DNA of 64,000 nt, from assembly GCF_035582795.1 (NCBI RefSeq), contig NC_134370.1:50889501-50953500 (forward strand). Direction: 5' to 3'. This document shows, in pieces, positions 1 through 56,879 of this stretch. This stretch comes from Mycteria americana. Lineage: Eukaryota; Chordata; Aves; Ciconiiformes; Ciconiidae. Position 1 is the stretch's first letter. Each line of letters opens with the position of its first letter. The notes beneath the pieces were generated by a model. The model made no database searches and had not been told where the DNA came from. It saw only the letters and a program-made list of their open reading frames with translations. A program made the position numbers and the translations under genes.

Positions 1-95
1 TCGTATTTTCTCCCTGTCTTGTTGAGGAGCAGAAGTGAGAGAGCAGCTTGGTGGGCACTTGCCAGCCAGCCAAGGTTAACAGCCAGCCATCATGT
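1..95 (+). repeat. possible 3' end of an avian ERV LTR, cut by the window edge
   Basis: The stretch reading agagcagcttggtgggcac followed by a ccagccagccaagg block resembles, from memory, the 3' end of a common avian ERV LTR. The 5' part is outside the window, so no terminal TG or target duplication can be checked. The boundaries are approximate. Confidence 0.35.
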
Positions 96-619
96 AATAA
101 CTGACCATTGTATTTTTACTTACAACACAGTTTGTTGCCAGTAACAAGGACTGCTAATATTTTCTGTCATTTTCCATTCTCTATGACAAGACTGCAAATG
201 GTTACTTCTGTCTCTGAGTTGCTTGGCTAGATTTTATATTAACTATATAGAGCTTGCAAATACTGAAGTGTGGTTCTACAGCCACACTTTTGATTAGATA
301 TATACAGTAATTTCCTGTAGAGTTGTTTATAAATCTTAGCATATCAAAGTACTTGTGGTCCATAATGCACTGTGTGTTATTTGAGTAGCTGTTTTTCCAA
401 ATGCATGCTAGTCCGCATAGCGTAGCCTAGCAGTATCAACTGGCTGTATCCTGTTCTGAACTCACCACACTCAAAAACTGAAACATCTAAACCGCAGCTG
501 TGAATGGCTGCCTTAATTTTTTTTTTTCCTTCTACTTTGACCTTGACTTTAAAAATTGTTATTTGCAGATACTGTAGAAGTAAGGTCGTAAATGAAAACT
601 TTTTAATTTAACTTCCTAG
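1..619 (+). other. HERC1: HERC1 intron, 3' part
   Basis: Non-coding sequence upstream of E1, ending in the acceptor cttcctag at 612-619. The previous exon lies outside the window. Apart from a possible LTR end at the very start (separate entry), I see nothing specific here. Confidence 0.8.
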
Positions 620-45103
<44,484 letters not shown>

Positions 45104-45578
45104 CATTCTGTGAACAAAATCATCTTCCTTTTACTACAAATAATGCCCTAAGTCCAATTCATTGTTGACATAATTTTACAGTAACCATAGATGTTTTAGG
45201 AGCATAAAAACAGATGTTAATAGACAGTGGCCACATTTTAGTTACTCTAAATGTAACAAAAAATTAGATGTTTTTATTTTTTTGTGATTGTAAAAAAGAA
45301 AAAAGGAAAAAGAAAACAAAAAAAGTATGATCAGTAAGTTTTTTCTCCTTTTTTGGTCACTTTTGATAAGTTTGCATGGAGACATTTTGGTGCATTTTTG
45401 TTGGGAATAGTACATTTGTAAGCCCTCCCAGTGAACATGAAGAGTTGTACATTGTGTATAATTGTTCATTAGCAAGGACAGTTTTACATGAATATTCACA
45501 TATTTATTTTGTTTTAATTTGAATTGCCTGTGCAGGGTTCCTTATGCAGAGAAAAATAAAGCAAATTCAAGAATTGGT
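45104..45578 (+). other. HERC1: HERC1 3'UTR
   Basis: About 475 bp from the stop codon to the inferred cleavage site. AT-rich, with an A-rich tract around 45291-45325 and no other coding potential. The end is placed 15-20 nt after the AATAAA at 45555-45560 and is approximate. Confidence 0.75.
45555..45560 (+). terminator. HERC1: HERC1 polyadenylation signal AATAAA
   Basis: Canonical AATAAA about 450 nt after the HERC1 stop, followed within 30 nt by a GT-rich stretch (ggttgcttgt) of the kind bound by the 3'-end cleavage machinery. It is the only canonical signal in this stretch. Confidence 0.8.
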
Positions 45579-47194
45579 TGCTTGTATGCATTTGTGAACT
45601 GTGATTGGTTTACTCAGTCTTCATACTTTTATATTTTGTCTCAGGAATTATAGTATTACAGTGTTTAGACGGGACATGACATCTGAAGCATCTTAAAATG
45701 TTTATCTTCAACGAATCTGATGTGTAGTATTGTGCTCTGCATTCTTAATGTCTTTGAGGTACTGGCTTTTTCGGGTGTGCCACTATTTATTCCTTGTACT
45801 TCAATACAAGTTAACGTTGTACTTGGTTCCTTCTTGATTTTCATTTAAACATTTTTCTCCTCCAGGGTAGTAGTTGTTGACAATAATAACATACTGCCAC
45901 CTTGACTCAGAAACCTTTAAATCTTTTGTCCAAAAAAAAAACCAACCAACAGATTGATGTAGATGATTCCTGATCAGAGTAGAAAAAAATTAAAATGAAA
46001 GTGACAGGGTAGTAGAGGCTATGAATTTTGTATACATTCTTAGTTTATTCCTTTGATTTTAGTAAACTTCGTGTTTGGTCTCATTTCATTGCAGCTGTAA
46101 TTGTATTATGATCAGCAGGGTGTGGCTTACACTGTAATGTTCATACTTGCTTAGAACAGTAAATGTACTATACAAAGAAATTTTTGCTCTGTGTCTTAGG
46201 GAAGTGCTGAAGAATAGGTAATTCCCCAGTGTCTCTATCAAAAACATGATTTGTGTCAAACTACAAATGCTGCTTGGTGTTGAGGAGCAGGATTTAACTG
46301 GGCTGAGGGAAAGGGTAGAGTCTGTCCCCAGGTGAGTCACTGCTGCTCTGCCCTGATTTCCACCCCCTCACCCCCCACCCACCCCCCTTCTCACTGAACT
46401 CTTTGGTAAGGATGCTGTGGGGCCTGAGGGCTAGCGAGAACATTTAACTTAATCTCACCTGGACAAGACTGGTCCATCCTAGTCTGGAGAAGAGGGTAGA
46501 AATTCCTGTTGTTTTCCCTCATGTGATTGTTGTACATTAGCAGGGATTGATAGGGAAACTGCCCGGTTGTCCAAGACTGAACTGGCCTATTGCTGCCAGC
46601 TGATAGTGGTCAAAGGGCTGGCTTGATAAACTGTAAAAATTTGCACATCTGGGTTTTATCTGGTGAAGTTCTTTTGATTAGGACTAGTTGTTGGCTCATG
46701 AAAAAGGCAAAAAGTTCTTGAGCTATGACCAAGGACCAGACTGCAACACGAAACATCTAGAGGGGGGCTTTCAGCAGTTTTGGGGAAGGAGGGACTCAGC
46801 GCTCTGAAATCATGCAGACTTAGTTTCCTGCCCCATGATGTATTATGGTTCCAAATAGGACTGAGATTTTGGTGTCCCATCACTATGTTGTGGGGGAGTA
46901 TATTCACGTCTTGGTCTAAATTTATAGGTGTAATACATTAAAAATACAAGGTTACAAATAAGAGGGGAATGCTATATAAAGTCCTGTGTTACTGCCTACT
47001 AGACTTCATTTATGTGTCTGAATTAGTGCTACTAATTTGTCAGTCTCTTTCAATCAGGCACAGAAAATAATGGAACTGTGCCTAAAAATTAGTTTTTTAT
47101 GGACTATGCAGTTGGCTTCTTGGATTATGAGGGTATTTTTGGAGGCAGTTTACAGTGAAGTGAAAGAGGATGTTGATATTGGTAAATACCTGAG

Positions 47195-47268
47195 AGAGCT
47201 GGAAGGTAGCAGTAGGTGGAATGCGAGTCTGTCATGCTTAGAGGGGACTGGTAAGAGCAGAATGTGTT
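47195..47268 (+). repeat. 74-bp direct repeat, copy 1
   Basis: Begins agagctggaaggtagcag and ends gcagaatgtgtt. It matches copy 2 at 72 of 74 positions; the two differences are adjacent (gcGAgt versus gcATgt). I do not recognise it as a known repeat family. Confidence 0.9.
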
Positions 47269-48476
47269 ATTGATTAAAGGATTGTGCTTCACTGCTTTAA
47301 TTGAGACCTTTTTAATTGATTGTGCTTGTCCTTTAAATATTCTATCTTAGCATCATTAAAGCTATCATTCCTTTTAGCCTGCTGATTGACATTTTTCTGT
47401 TGCTCAGACATCTGAGTGAGACTGGAATCATGTTTAAGTTTCTTGCATAATGCTTCTTATACATAATTGCATACAAAGATAAAGAATGTACAGCACTGAT
47501 TATGTCCTACTATTGGAGACCATCTGAGAAAGTTCTAACTTTATGTCAGTTTAAGGGTATTTGATGTATGCAAACCTCTCCCTATAGAGAAAGGGGAATA
47601 AATATTACCAGTGTATGTCTGCATTCTGTAGTGTAAGTAGGTCATATATGCAGTTACTTAAAGAAAAAACATGCAACTCTATCTTGTAACAAACCTTCGA
47701 GTGGCAGCATTGTTGCACTAGGCAGAGTTGGTTGTAGCAAGGTGGACTGCAAGGGATTTCCAAATGTCATACCTCATTTCCTTTCCACCTTTCAGCATTG
47801 GATGGGACGTATGTGTATAACTGAAGCAGGGAGTATCAGTGGTAACATGCATATCAGAGGTAAGAACAGGTGTGTGACGTGTTTATCTGGACCCATTTCA
47901 AATCAATATGAGATGTAGAGGCACAGTAAGCTTAGAAGTGTTAAATACTAAACATAACTAGAGAAAAACGGCTTGAAAAGCTTTAGCCATAGAAGTAATG
48001 TGCTGGGTAGGTATTATATAGGAAAGCACTTAGATGCCAAAAGCCTGTGTCTCTTGTTGAATGTGACTGCGATTTGCTGCTGCTTATTTTTTGCTGTACA
48101 TGAGTAGTACCTAACCTTTTCCTTACACCTCAAATAACTCTCAAGAAGCGCTCACTCTCTCTGGTTTATAAGGCTGTTGCTTCTTGAAGCCCATAATTTC
48201 TGTTTTCTTGTCCTGTTTTTACCCTGGGATTAGATAATTTCTGCTCTACCACCTCCGGTATTTCCAATAGCCTTTGTTTTTCTTTCCCACCTAGAAAGTA
48301 CATCCCTAGCCTTTTGGGCTATCAGGCAGCTGGATAGTCCTTTGAAACAGGTAGGCACACTATAACAGAGAGAAGATGAACAGCCAGTCCCCAAGACTAG
48401 AGGTAGGCGAGTTACTTTAACTGGGTGAAGCCTCAGTCTTTCTGGAGCTAGCAGTAGTAGTGTTGGTTCATCTGAC

Positions 48477-48550
48477 AGAGCTGGAAGGTAGCAGTAGGTG
48501 GAATGCATGTCTGTCATGCTTAGAGGGGACTGGTAAGAGCAGAATGTGTT
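48477..48550 (+). repeat. 74-bp direct repeat, copy 2
   Basis: Second copy of the segment at 47195-47268, same orientation, 1,282 bp downstream. The similarity stops abruptly on both sides, so it is a short duplicated block and not part of a longer duplication. Confidence 0.9.
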
Positions 48551-51500
48551 CTTGAACAGTAGTGTTCTCCAGAAAAGAGGTGAACAAGTGATCAGGTCAG
48601 GTCTGGAAGTTTGATTTAGAAGTTTGATTTGTCATTTAGTCCTTTTGATTGGGTGATGAAGTTTAACGGCAAAAAAATACCAGTGCTGGTAAGTAAGCAG
48701 TGTTACTGTGCTGCAGGACTTCGTTTCATTTCCTTTTACCTTATTGCCAAGCTGAGCTATGTTATCGTGATGGAAATCTGAAGGGTCTTCTGGATGTTGC
48801 TTTTCCCCTGTTGTATAGGAAAAGGCACAAACTTTTGATAACAAAGTCTTGTTTGCCACTTGCATCTGATAACCTGATGCAGCTTCCAAGTAGACATGTT
48901 GGTTTATGTCACTTTTCTTTTAGTACTTTCATAAAATGATAGATAACAAGCCTTCCTCCCTCCATACCTGGTAAGTTAGAGTTAGGGTCTGTGAAGAGTA
49001 AAAAATGTTTCAGTAATGTTAAGAGAACTTTGACGGAACTCAAATAGCTTGGAACTGAAGAAAACTGTTAACATGCTTCCATCCTTACATAATACCCTAA
49101 GTAAAATGTAATCATTATATAGTCAATTTTCAAATTGGGTTGCTAAGTAAGAAAATTTATTATTGATGCTGAAAAAATTTATCAACACAACTGTGTTCAA
49201 ATTTTACCATGTCATGAACAAATACCCCATTCAAGGAGGGGAAGAGAAAATTGCGTTTGTGCACAAATAGGCAAAGAAACCAAGTAGGAGAGTGTTCCAA
49301 GGCCCTTTTTCTCCGTAAAGTAAAAAACCACAAAAAACACACCACCACTGCCCCCCCTCCAAAAAAACCCAAACCCCAACCCCCACACACCCAGAAACAG
49401 TCCTGATAGAAAACTGGCAAAAAGGCATAAATAATACATAGACAGATGCAAACCCGCTTTCTTATTTTGTAGCTACTTGAAAATCTGTTAGGTGTTACAT
49501 CTATAGAGATGTGTCTTTCATCACAGCGTGCTTAGAGAGCTGGCATCAAGAAAAAGTCTTTGGTTACTAATGTGACTATATAGAATTCCTACCTTGTTTT
49601 GGCTTGTCAGCAGTATGTGAAACTGGTGTGTTTTTACCAGTTGTGTATCCAAGGTAAGAATTGCGTCAACATCCCAATTTCCAATTCACAATAAGTTTGT
49701 TCAGCCCAGCAATCTCCTTTCCAAGTTGTAAATGCTGTTTTAGGATTGCTGTTTGTCCTTCCTGTCTGTGCTTCCAGTTTTGTTCCTTACTTTGTAGTGT
49801 GTAAAGGTCCTACTTAAATTTTAGGAATGAGTTAATGAAATACCAGAATATTACAGTGTCATGCCATTAAATATCTCTTAAGTTGTGAAGATGCAATAAT
49901 TAAATTGTTTTCTTTATTTGTCTTCTGGGTGAGTGTTTCTTAAGGATACTTGTACTGATCAAGTATTTCTCTAGAATTTCAGCTCTGTTTGACTAAGTGT
50001 CTGTACTGCTGTGAGTTATTTCTTAGCTCAGCCAAATTAGTACCTACCAAAGGATATCTGTGGATCAATTAACCAGGATGGAAAGGAGGAGTAAGTATAT
50101 TCACTTATGTTGAGAGCTGTAAAGTTCTCTTTCCATTTTTCACGCACCACATAAAGAACGTTTTCAGGAGTTCATAGCTATCTCATCAGTTCTTGCAGAG
50201 GAAAGAATAAGCCTGAGGAATGTAGTCTATTAAAGTATTTCCGCTGAGATTGTTTGAAACTTACCTTGCTAGAGAAACTGATTGGAAATAAAATTTTACA
50301 GTACTACTATTATAGTAAAAATTGGCTTCAAGTGGAATTTTGATAGCATGTTTCCTTTCTTTCTGTTCAGACATGAACGAAAGACAATGTATCAGTTGAA
50401 ATAAATCTTTCTTTCAAGACTACCTGAGGCATCAGAGCCAAGTTCTCCGTTACGACACCCTAAGCGTTTTCTCCACATAGCTTTAATAAAAGGAGCAACA
50501 GTACTGTAAAAAGAATACAGCGAGAAATTGGAAAATCAAACCAGTTATTCTTAAGTCATTGAGGCCTAACTTCAGAACTTTTTTCTACCCCCCAATGAGA
50601 GGGGGGAAAAGGTCTGCTTTACTTCAATAGTAGGTTTTCACACATTCTTTCTGTTTTAGAGAGGTACTACAGTCACGCTGTTCTCTAAATTTAAAGAAAA
50701 ACATGTATCATGTTAGATATTTGTGACAACCTTTAATAATTTGTTAAATAGCAATTTAAGAAGTAACGAATTCCGCTCCTTAGAGGAAAAGCTAGCTCTT
50801 GGAGTCTTCCAGTTACATAAAAGATTAAAATGCAGACAAGTAAAGTCCACAAAGCTATACCTGTAGATACAACTGTTAAAATGCAACAAAGCCATCAGAT
50901 TATTTTAAACCATGATAGTCTTGATATACTTGAATTCCAGTGATGCAAGTTCCAGTTCATGTGTTTTTAACTAGCAGATTTCATCGGTGTTCTGTTACCA
51001 GTGCAGTGAGATTAATTATCAAAAATTGCAGAGCCCCTCATGTAAATGAGAAGCAGGCTTGCTATGGTATATGCACATAGATTGCTGTAGTGACGAAGTC
51101 TTGAATAATTGTTACGTAATGGAACAGAAATGTTGACTCTCTTTATGGGATGCAACGGTATTTCCGAAAGCTGGTATTTCTAAATTTGCTTTAATTTTAA
51201 GGACACACACACTCAGGTATTCCTACTCTCTGTAAGGTTTTAATTCAAAGTGAAATCTTAACTGCTGTAGACTTCATTGTGATTTAAGCTGGAACTAATC
51301 AGGACCCATAGAGTTTGTCAAACTGGTCCGTATGCAGCCTTCTGTTTGACGTCTAAGCTGAACTGACATTTAACCATCTGTCATGCTTCATAAGTGTGAA
51401 GTTCTTCAGTGGATTGTATTGAATGGGAGAGAGATTTATACAAGTTCAGCTGCAGAGTCAGCAAGAATGGGAAGGATTATATACTATGGTGTGCTCTCTA

Positions 51501-52517
51501 GGAGTCAGAATTCTGAAGTCATGTCAGAATTGCTGAACAAAATGGAAAATAACAGAAAGCAGAATTTGAGGACATGCTCCCACATAGAGTAAAGCACAGG
51601 GTTTGAGACAGGGTGCTTTTTTAAAAAAGCATGCTGTAGTCCAAACAAAAACCTGAATAATTCAAACTAGATGATCACAAAGATTTTTCTGTGTTGTTAT
51701 ACTGAGACAGACTCAACAAGTAAAACTTTTGACAGGTAACTGCAGTACAGTTGACGCAGTAAGGTGGCACTCAGAAATGTTTACTGTTCCTCAGGCGTGA
51801 TGTTACCAGTCCCGAGTACTCAATACCATGGACCAAATCCCAGTGTGTTGTATCAAGGCAAATTTTATACAGCAAAATAAAACTCTGCCAACCTTTGGTG
51901 TCAAATTTTGTAGACGATGCCATAGCAACCCTTCATTAAAAAAAAAAAAGTTTCGCTTCCATGTAGCAGAGCAGCATGCAGGAAAGTGACAGCCTTGTGG
52001 TTTGGGATGAAAATAGCTATTTGTTTTTTACTTTGCAGTGAGAAACAGGTGTTTATCAGGAAACAGGAACACTGTAGTGTGTTCCTAATGTAGCATTTAA
52101 AGCTACAGGTTGTAAGTCACAGTCTTTTCCTGTAGGTTAGTTATATAAACTAGCATTTGTTGATACTGCACTTCCTTTAAGGTCAACTCTAAAAAATAAC
52201 TTCGTGTATCTTGTCGAAGTACATTATGCAAAGGGTCAAACAGCGTTTTGCGCACATTGCCTTGCATCCCTTATTTAATAAATAAGCCTGACAAATCAGC
52301 TACAAATGTTAATGACTGAGGAAGTGATGGTTGTCAGGTACTCTGCTCTTGCTAGAAAGATCTTACTTACATGGCGTCACCTTTAGCGGATGGAATGACC
52401 GTACGGATATATCCTTTAAGAGAAATCTGTTAATCACTCTTTCCCTGAAATTTGTGTAAATCATACAATTACCCAAGCTCTATCTGCTGCAGCTTTATGC
52501 CCTTTCCCATTACACAG

Positions 52518-52572
52518 GGAGTTTAGAAAGCAAGGGGGTCCACTCTGAACCTCATGACTCAACAGGAGGGTC
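52518..52572 (+). repeat. 55-bp duplication inside the LTR, copy 1
   Basis: Begins ggagtttagaaagcaaggg and ends ggagggtc. Identical to copy 2 except for two transitions (cAtgac/cGtgac and aacAgg/aacGgg). Confidence 0.9.
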
Positions 52573-52663
52573 CTACTTACTCTTTGTGTCTCTCCCTTTA
52601 GACATAAACCATTAACCAAGTCTTGAGACTAAGATTGGATCCAGCTGCACCTAGGCTCCATAA

Positions 52664-52718
52664 GGAGTTTAGAAAGCAAGGGGGTCCACTCTGAACCTCG
52701 TGACTCAACGGGAGGGTC
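52664..52718 (+). repeat. 55-bp duplication inside the LTR, copy 2
   Basis: Second copy, offset by 146 bp. Looser similarity (ttactct and ctctcc words) continues about 20 bp past the 55-bp core in both copies. Confidence 0.9.
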
Positions 52719-53280
52719 TTCCTTACTCTGCCTCTCCGGTTTCTGTGCGAATCAGTCTAATTCAATTCTAACTCAATTTTCCTTTGTATGTTTCTTCCAT
52801 GCACTAATTAATAAGGTGAACCTTGCCATCAAACTTCCTGAACCTTGTCAAACCACTGTTACACTTTGTTAAATTCCATCAAATTTATTGGAACTCTGGC
52901 AAATTATTATTGTACCTCAATAAAACACGTTGCTGCTCCTCTCTTCTGAGTGAGGTGTGTTCCGCTCATCTGTGACAAGAGGGTATCAAAATTGCAGTTT
53001 TCAGCCTTAATCAGGACTAACATTTTGTGACAGCAGTGCAGGGTTTTCCAGTTTCAAGGAACAACAGAAAGCAAACAGTTTTTTTTTTCCTTAAGACTGT
53101 CCTGGTGGAGAAGCATGCCTTTTCCCAGTGCAGCCTTTACAAAACATATCAACCATTTGTTTGGACTTAAACCAGAATGCAGGAAAGTAGCCACCGTTCA
53201 TTGAAGCAATGCTACCCAAGAGGAGAGTGGAAGTGAAGTAAAATACCCACATTGACATGAGTTTATACAATTTGTTGCAC

Positions 53281-56200
53281 TTAAAGCTGAACCAATTTTC
53301 TTGATGCTTTTTCAAGCATCAACTTTTTTTCTGGCTTATTGTCTGGAATCATGTTAGCACTCCTCTCTGCTCTCAGCATTACAGAAGGACACTTTTCCCT
53401 GACTCTCTCTAGACCAGTTTGTGTTATGTTCCGGCAGAAATCCATGTGGAGCGTTCGCAGTGACCCCCCATAGAGGGTCACTGCTTCTAGTGTCTGGTCA
53501 GTGATCCGCACACAGTTTTCTAGTTTGAGTGTCTTGAGGTTTGGGCAGTTCTTGAGAAGAAGCAAGATGCAATCATCTGTAACGTGGCCGCATCCAGAGA
53601 GGGTCAGAGATAGCAGGTTTGGACATCTGAAAACATGATTGTTAAGGTGAGATGGGGGGAAAAATAAATAACGGAGCTTGGCAAAGCTAGTATCATCAAG
53701 AATAAATAGGAAAGTTAGAAAATATACCTCTTCCATCAGGAGGGGTAAGAAAGCATGAGTAGGTGGGGACATATGTAGATCTTAATGCTCAGCTTTACTA
53801 ATTGCAAAACTTACCTTCTTTGCTTTTTAGTTGGTAGCGACATCTATAGCTCAGCTGGCATAGTGGAGAAGGGCACATGGATGCCTATTTAAGCTGCAGC
53901 TGCATTGTTTTTTCTTAAGGAGTTGCATGGTGCTGTGCTTCTCAAAGTGCAGCAAATGAAGACCCAGTAGAGATGAGATTCAAGTCAAGATAAATTTGAG
54001 ATCAGTTGAGTGAAGAGGCTGCTGTGTAGACATGCTGAGCGTGGGCAAGTAAGACACTCCCACTCTTGATTTTATGGGGATTAATGGGTGTATTTCAGCT
54101 CCTTGGATTTACTGAATAGGTGCCAGCTACTACCAAAGTGTTGATATTTGAGCCCCTCACAACTGTTAAACCTTCCTTTAAATCACTGAAACTGGTAAGA
54201 CTTCTACCATTAAACAATGATCCAGCAAATGAAAAAGGTTTCTTTTTTGTTGCTTGGGTAGAGCTGGGAAAGTACAGAAAAGGCCTGTACCAAGTCAGTG
54301 TGCTGATGACTTGCACTACCTGTCCTTGTGCAGAAAACCAGACCAGACCAGTTACTACTAGCTGTTGTGCTGACCAGGTATATTGCAAGGACCTGTGTGC
54401 ACCACCCTGCAAAGCCTTTTGTACAGAGCGTTTGGTTTCTGGCTTACACCTCCCTCCAGGGAGCAGCAGTTCAGCTGTCCCTCTGTTTAGCTAAATGCAG
54501 CTTCGTGTTTCTCTCTTAGCACAGGACTTCTTTAGGCTCTGTTGCGGGGAAGAACGATTACAGCAATGCTAATGTCGACCTTGTGAGACCTTTGGACAGA
54601 ACTATTAGCCTGCCTCCATGCTGTAAGAACTGTAAGGTGTCTAAGCACTTCCATATAAAAATTTGTGCTTGCCACCTGTATCAGGGTTTTGGGCGTACAA
54701 CAGCAGTGGGGGCAAACAAGGGGCTCTGCCATCACTGCAGCGTTGTCTTTTGCCCTTAAAAACTGGTGCACAGTCGATTCCTCTTTCTCTATGCCCCACC
54801 CCATCCCTCTGCTGCTGCTTGACCTCACCTTTTGAGCAGAGATAATAAAGTGAGATCATGTCAGCTGCATGATCTTTTTTTTTTTACTCTTTTCCTTTAC
54901 ACTTACAAACAGTTAGACAACCAAATATTTTAAAGCAGGCAAGGTCAGGAAAGGCTCTGACCTGCCATCTCTTGTGGCTTCGTCAAAGTACCCCAAACTC
55001 AGGGAGAAAAGCTGCATATTTGTTTAATGTGCATTTTTCTTTGTACAGACCGCTAGGAATTTTGTTCGGATGGAAATGCTTTCAATGGGTTGCTGCAAAG
55101 AAAGGCAGGAACTTGTCTTAGGAAGGCCAAAATGGATGAGGTAGGAGGTGACGTGAGTGTCAATATAAACGGTCGTTTTTAAGAGTTCAGTTTAACTTGT
55201 GGAAACAAATTCATGTACAGCTGTAAGGCATTTGCTGAATTTTATGGACTTTGAGATTGCTTACTACCTAGGCTTTGCTTTGAATTTTGTCCAGCAACCA
55301 GTTTGGGGTTACGGATTCTGCAGTGGAGAAAGGCACTTAAATGTTAAACCATTTCTGCAGAGCTGTGGTCTTGTGTCCTCCTTCTGAATCCTAATTTGTG
55401 ATGGCAGAAGAATTGAAATAGTGAAGCGTGGCCTCATATGGTAGACATTCCAGTGCCAAAAAGAGAAAATACTTCCTCCTACGCCCTCCTTTGTAGGCAC
55501 AGATGTGCTTCCTAATGATACGTTGCTAATTAATCCAAATTTTTTATCAGTTGTTCTAGAACAGTTACTTCTGCAATTTTGTACTTGCAATTTAATGTTC
55601 TGTTTTGAACCTACAGTTCAGTCCTTGTTTTGAGGCTGCACTGTTGCTGGTTCTTACCAAGACACTGTGTCCTGGCAGTATCCTGTAATTCGTTGGGTTT
55701 TTTAAATTGTTACTTCCAAACAGAACTTTTTGCCTTCCATGTTGTGGCACAAAGCTGTGCCATTTCAGGATAGGCACTGACGTGCCCCTTTCAGCTCTAA
55801 TCTAGGATCACAGCCATCCTCGGTGTTACTAAAATGCTAGGACTGGCTCTACCCTGTTTGCTCCTCCTCATGTAATTCAACTTTTTTTTCTTAGAGCTGC
55901 TTTGTGGCAGTAAAGCTGTTACAAGAAATGCTGTGCACCCAGAGCTGCTTTTCCATAGTGGTATTTCTTTATCTAAGCCTTTTATAAACTACAGTAAAGG
56001 AAGAGTTAAAATTCAGTATAAAAGCAATACTTATTTCTTAGAATGAAACAAATTCGGTGTTTAGTAACACATTTAATGAACTTGGTTTTGTTATGACACA
56101 GTCACTATTTGAAATCAAGGCGTTCCTCTAGCCCCTCACCCCAGGACAATGCTTTGCACTGCCAGAATGGTACGTTTCAGTTAAGCAGCAATTTAGTAGG

Positions 56201-56790
56201 CAGTAGTGCACTTTCCTATATTAATTATTCATTCTTTAAAAAGGAAAAATAGGCTTAAGAAAAGTCAACATGAAGTATACACTATTGCCACTATAAACCC
56301 AACTTAACACTGTATTAAAACTGTAAAGTCAAAGCACTCACATACTTAATGCTCCATTTCAGGTAGGATGTATGGAGTAAATAGCTCACAATTGTCTCAT
56401 TTCAAGGCAGTTAACCTTTACAGTAGATGTAGAGTTTCACACCCAAAGAACGTACCTGTTGCAAACTTCTAGTAAAAAATCATTGACAGTGTTTTCATGC
56501 CTGTTACAGAAGTCTTTCTGGAAATTGTTTTTCATCCAGTCCTCAATGTTACACACCTTGACTCTCTCTGAATACCAGCAGATTGATAAGTATTTTAAAG
56601 CAGGTCCCAGGAGAAAATTATCCTTCTTCAGTTCCGCTGGAGAATGAAAGTTCAACAAAGGCCACAGTAAAGGATCCTGAAACACTTCTAGCAACTTGTG
56701 ACATGTTTTTGCTAAACTTTTCCTACTATTTTTGTCCAGAAAAGAAAATAGATGTAAAAGGCATTCCCGATTCAGCTGGGTTATATGCAT
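53281..56790 (-). CDS. FBXL22: FBXL22, F-box and leucine-rich repeat protein 22 (complete, two exons)
   Basis: FBXL22 is the substrate-recognition subunit of an SCF (SKP1-CUL1-F-box) ubiquitin ligase. In mammals it is enriched in heart and muscle and promotes turnover of Z-disc proteins such as alpha-actinin and filamin C. Exon 1 is 56790-56456 and exon 2 is 53626-53281, with GT-AG ends and a split arginine codon (AG|A) at the junction. Together they give 226 residues; the human protein is about the same size. The F-box is at residues 1-45 ([20 protein letters not shown], then SRKSLAKTC). Exon 2 encodes leucine-rich repeats ([54 protein letters not shown]) and a basic tail ending RKLVQL. The start at 56790 is chosen because MHITQLNRE is the family N terminus. 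An in-frame upstream ATG at 56883 would add 31 residues. Confidence 0.95.
53627..56455 (-). other. FBXL22: FBXL22 intron
   Basis: The single coding intron, about 2.8 kb, with donor gtacgt and acceptor tgttttcag read on the minus strand. It contains a plus-strand open frame at 54120-54494 with no family resemblance and a tRNA A-box-like string at 53847-53858, both judged not to be genes. Nothing else is recognised. Confidence 0.85.
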
Positions 56791-56879
56791 AGCCCGGCAG
56801 AATGTGTTAAGAGAGTCTCCTGGCCTTGTGGAATAACGGCAGTGCTGGAGGGGGCGCAGAATCACCAGAAGGCTGTTGC

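Larger units (their letters stand above)
45579..52400. other. intergenic region between HERC1 and FBXL22 3' ends
   Basis: No convincing gene. Short open frames on both strands lack family resemblance or splice support. It contains a C-rich tract at 46361-46388, two copies of a 74-bp segment (47195-47268 and 48477-48550) and a C/A-rich tract at 49345-49391. HERC1 and FBXL22 are transcribed toward each other across it. Confidence 0.7.
52400..52977 (+). mobile_element. probable avian ERV LTR, 5' boundary uncertain
   Basis: The 3' end reads tctgtgaca, closing in CA at 52977. An AATAAA at 52919-52924 lies about 55 bp upstream of that end, the usual layout of poly(A) signal and U5 in an avian LTR. 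From memory the gaaagcaagggggtccac and tgaaccttgtcaaacca blocks look like avian ERV LTR sequence. I could not find a matching target duplication or a clear TG start, so 52400 is only a rough limit. No viral coding sequence is present. It carries an internal duplication (separate entries) and lies 304 bp downstream of the FBXL22 stop codon, in opposite orientation to FBXL22. Confidence 0.6.

Noticed and set aside
49160-49451. Overlapping minus-strand frames rich in Gly, Trp and Phe
   Set aside because: They come from a low-complexity C/A-rich tract read in three frames and show no splice or family support.
51383-51592. 69-residue plus-strand frame in the intergenic region
   Set aside because: There is no recognisable similarity, promoter or poly(A) context, and the length is within chance expectation.
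53091-53315. Minus-strand frame past the FBXL22 stop
   Set aside because: It overlaps the FBXL22 C terminus in another frame and is likely 3'UTR, with no known domain.
53847-53987. tRNA-like A box (TAGCTCAGCTGG) with a weak B-box-like string 120 bp later
   Set aside because: Spacing is too large for a tRNA and no cloverleaf arms pair. At most it is an old SINE trace, which I cannot support.
54120-54494. 124-residue plus-strand open frame, cysteine-rich at the end
   Set aside because: It lies within the FBXL22 intron on the opposite strand, with no recognised domain. A frame of this length is expected by chance, and a minus-strand frame of similar length overlaps it.
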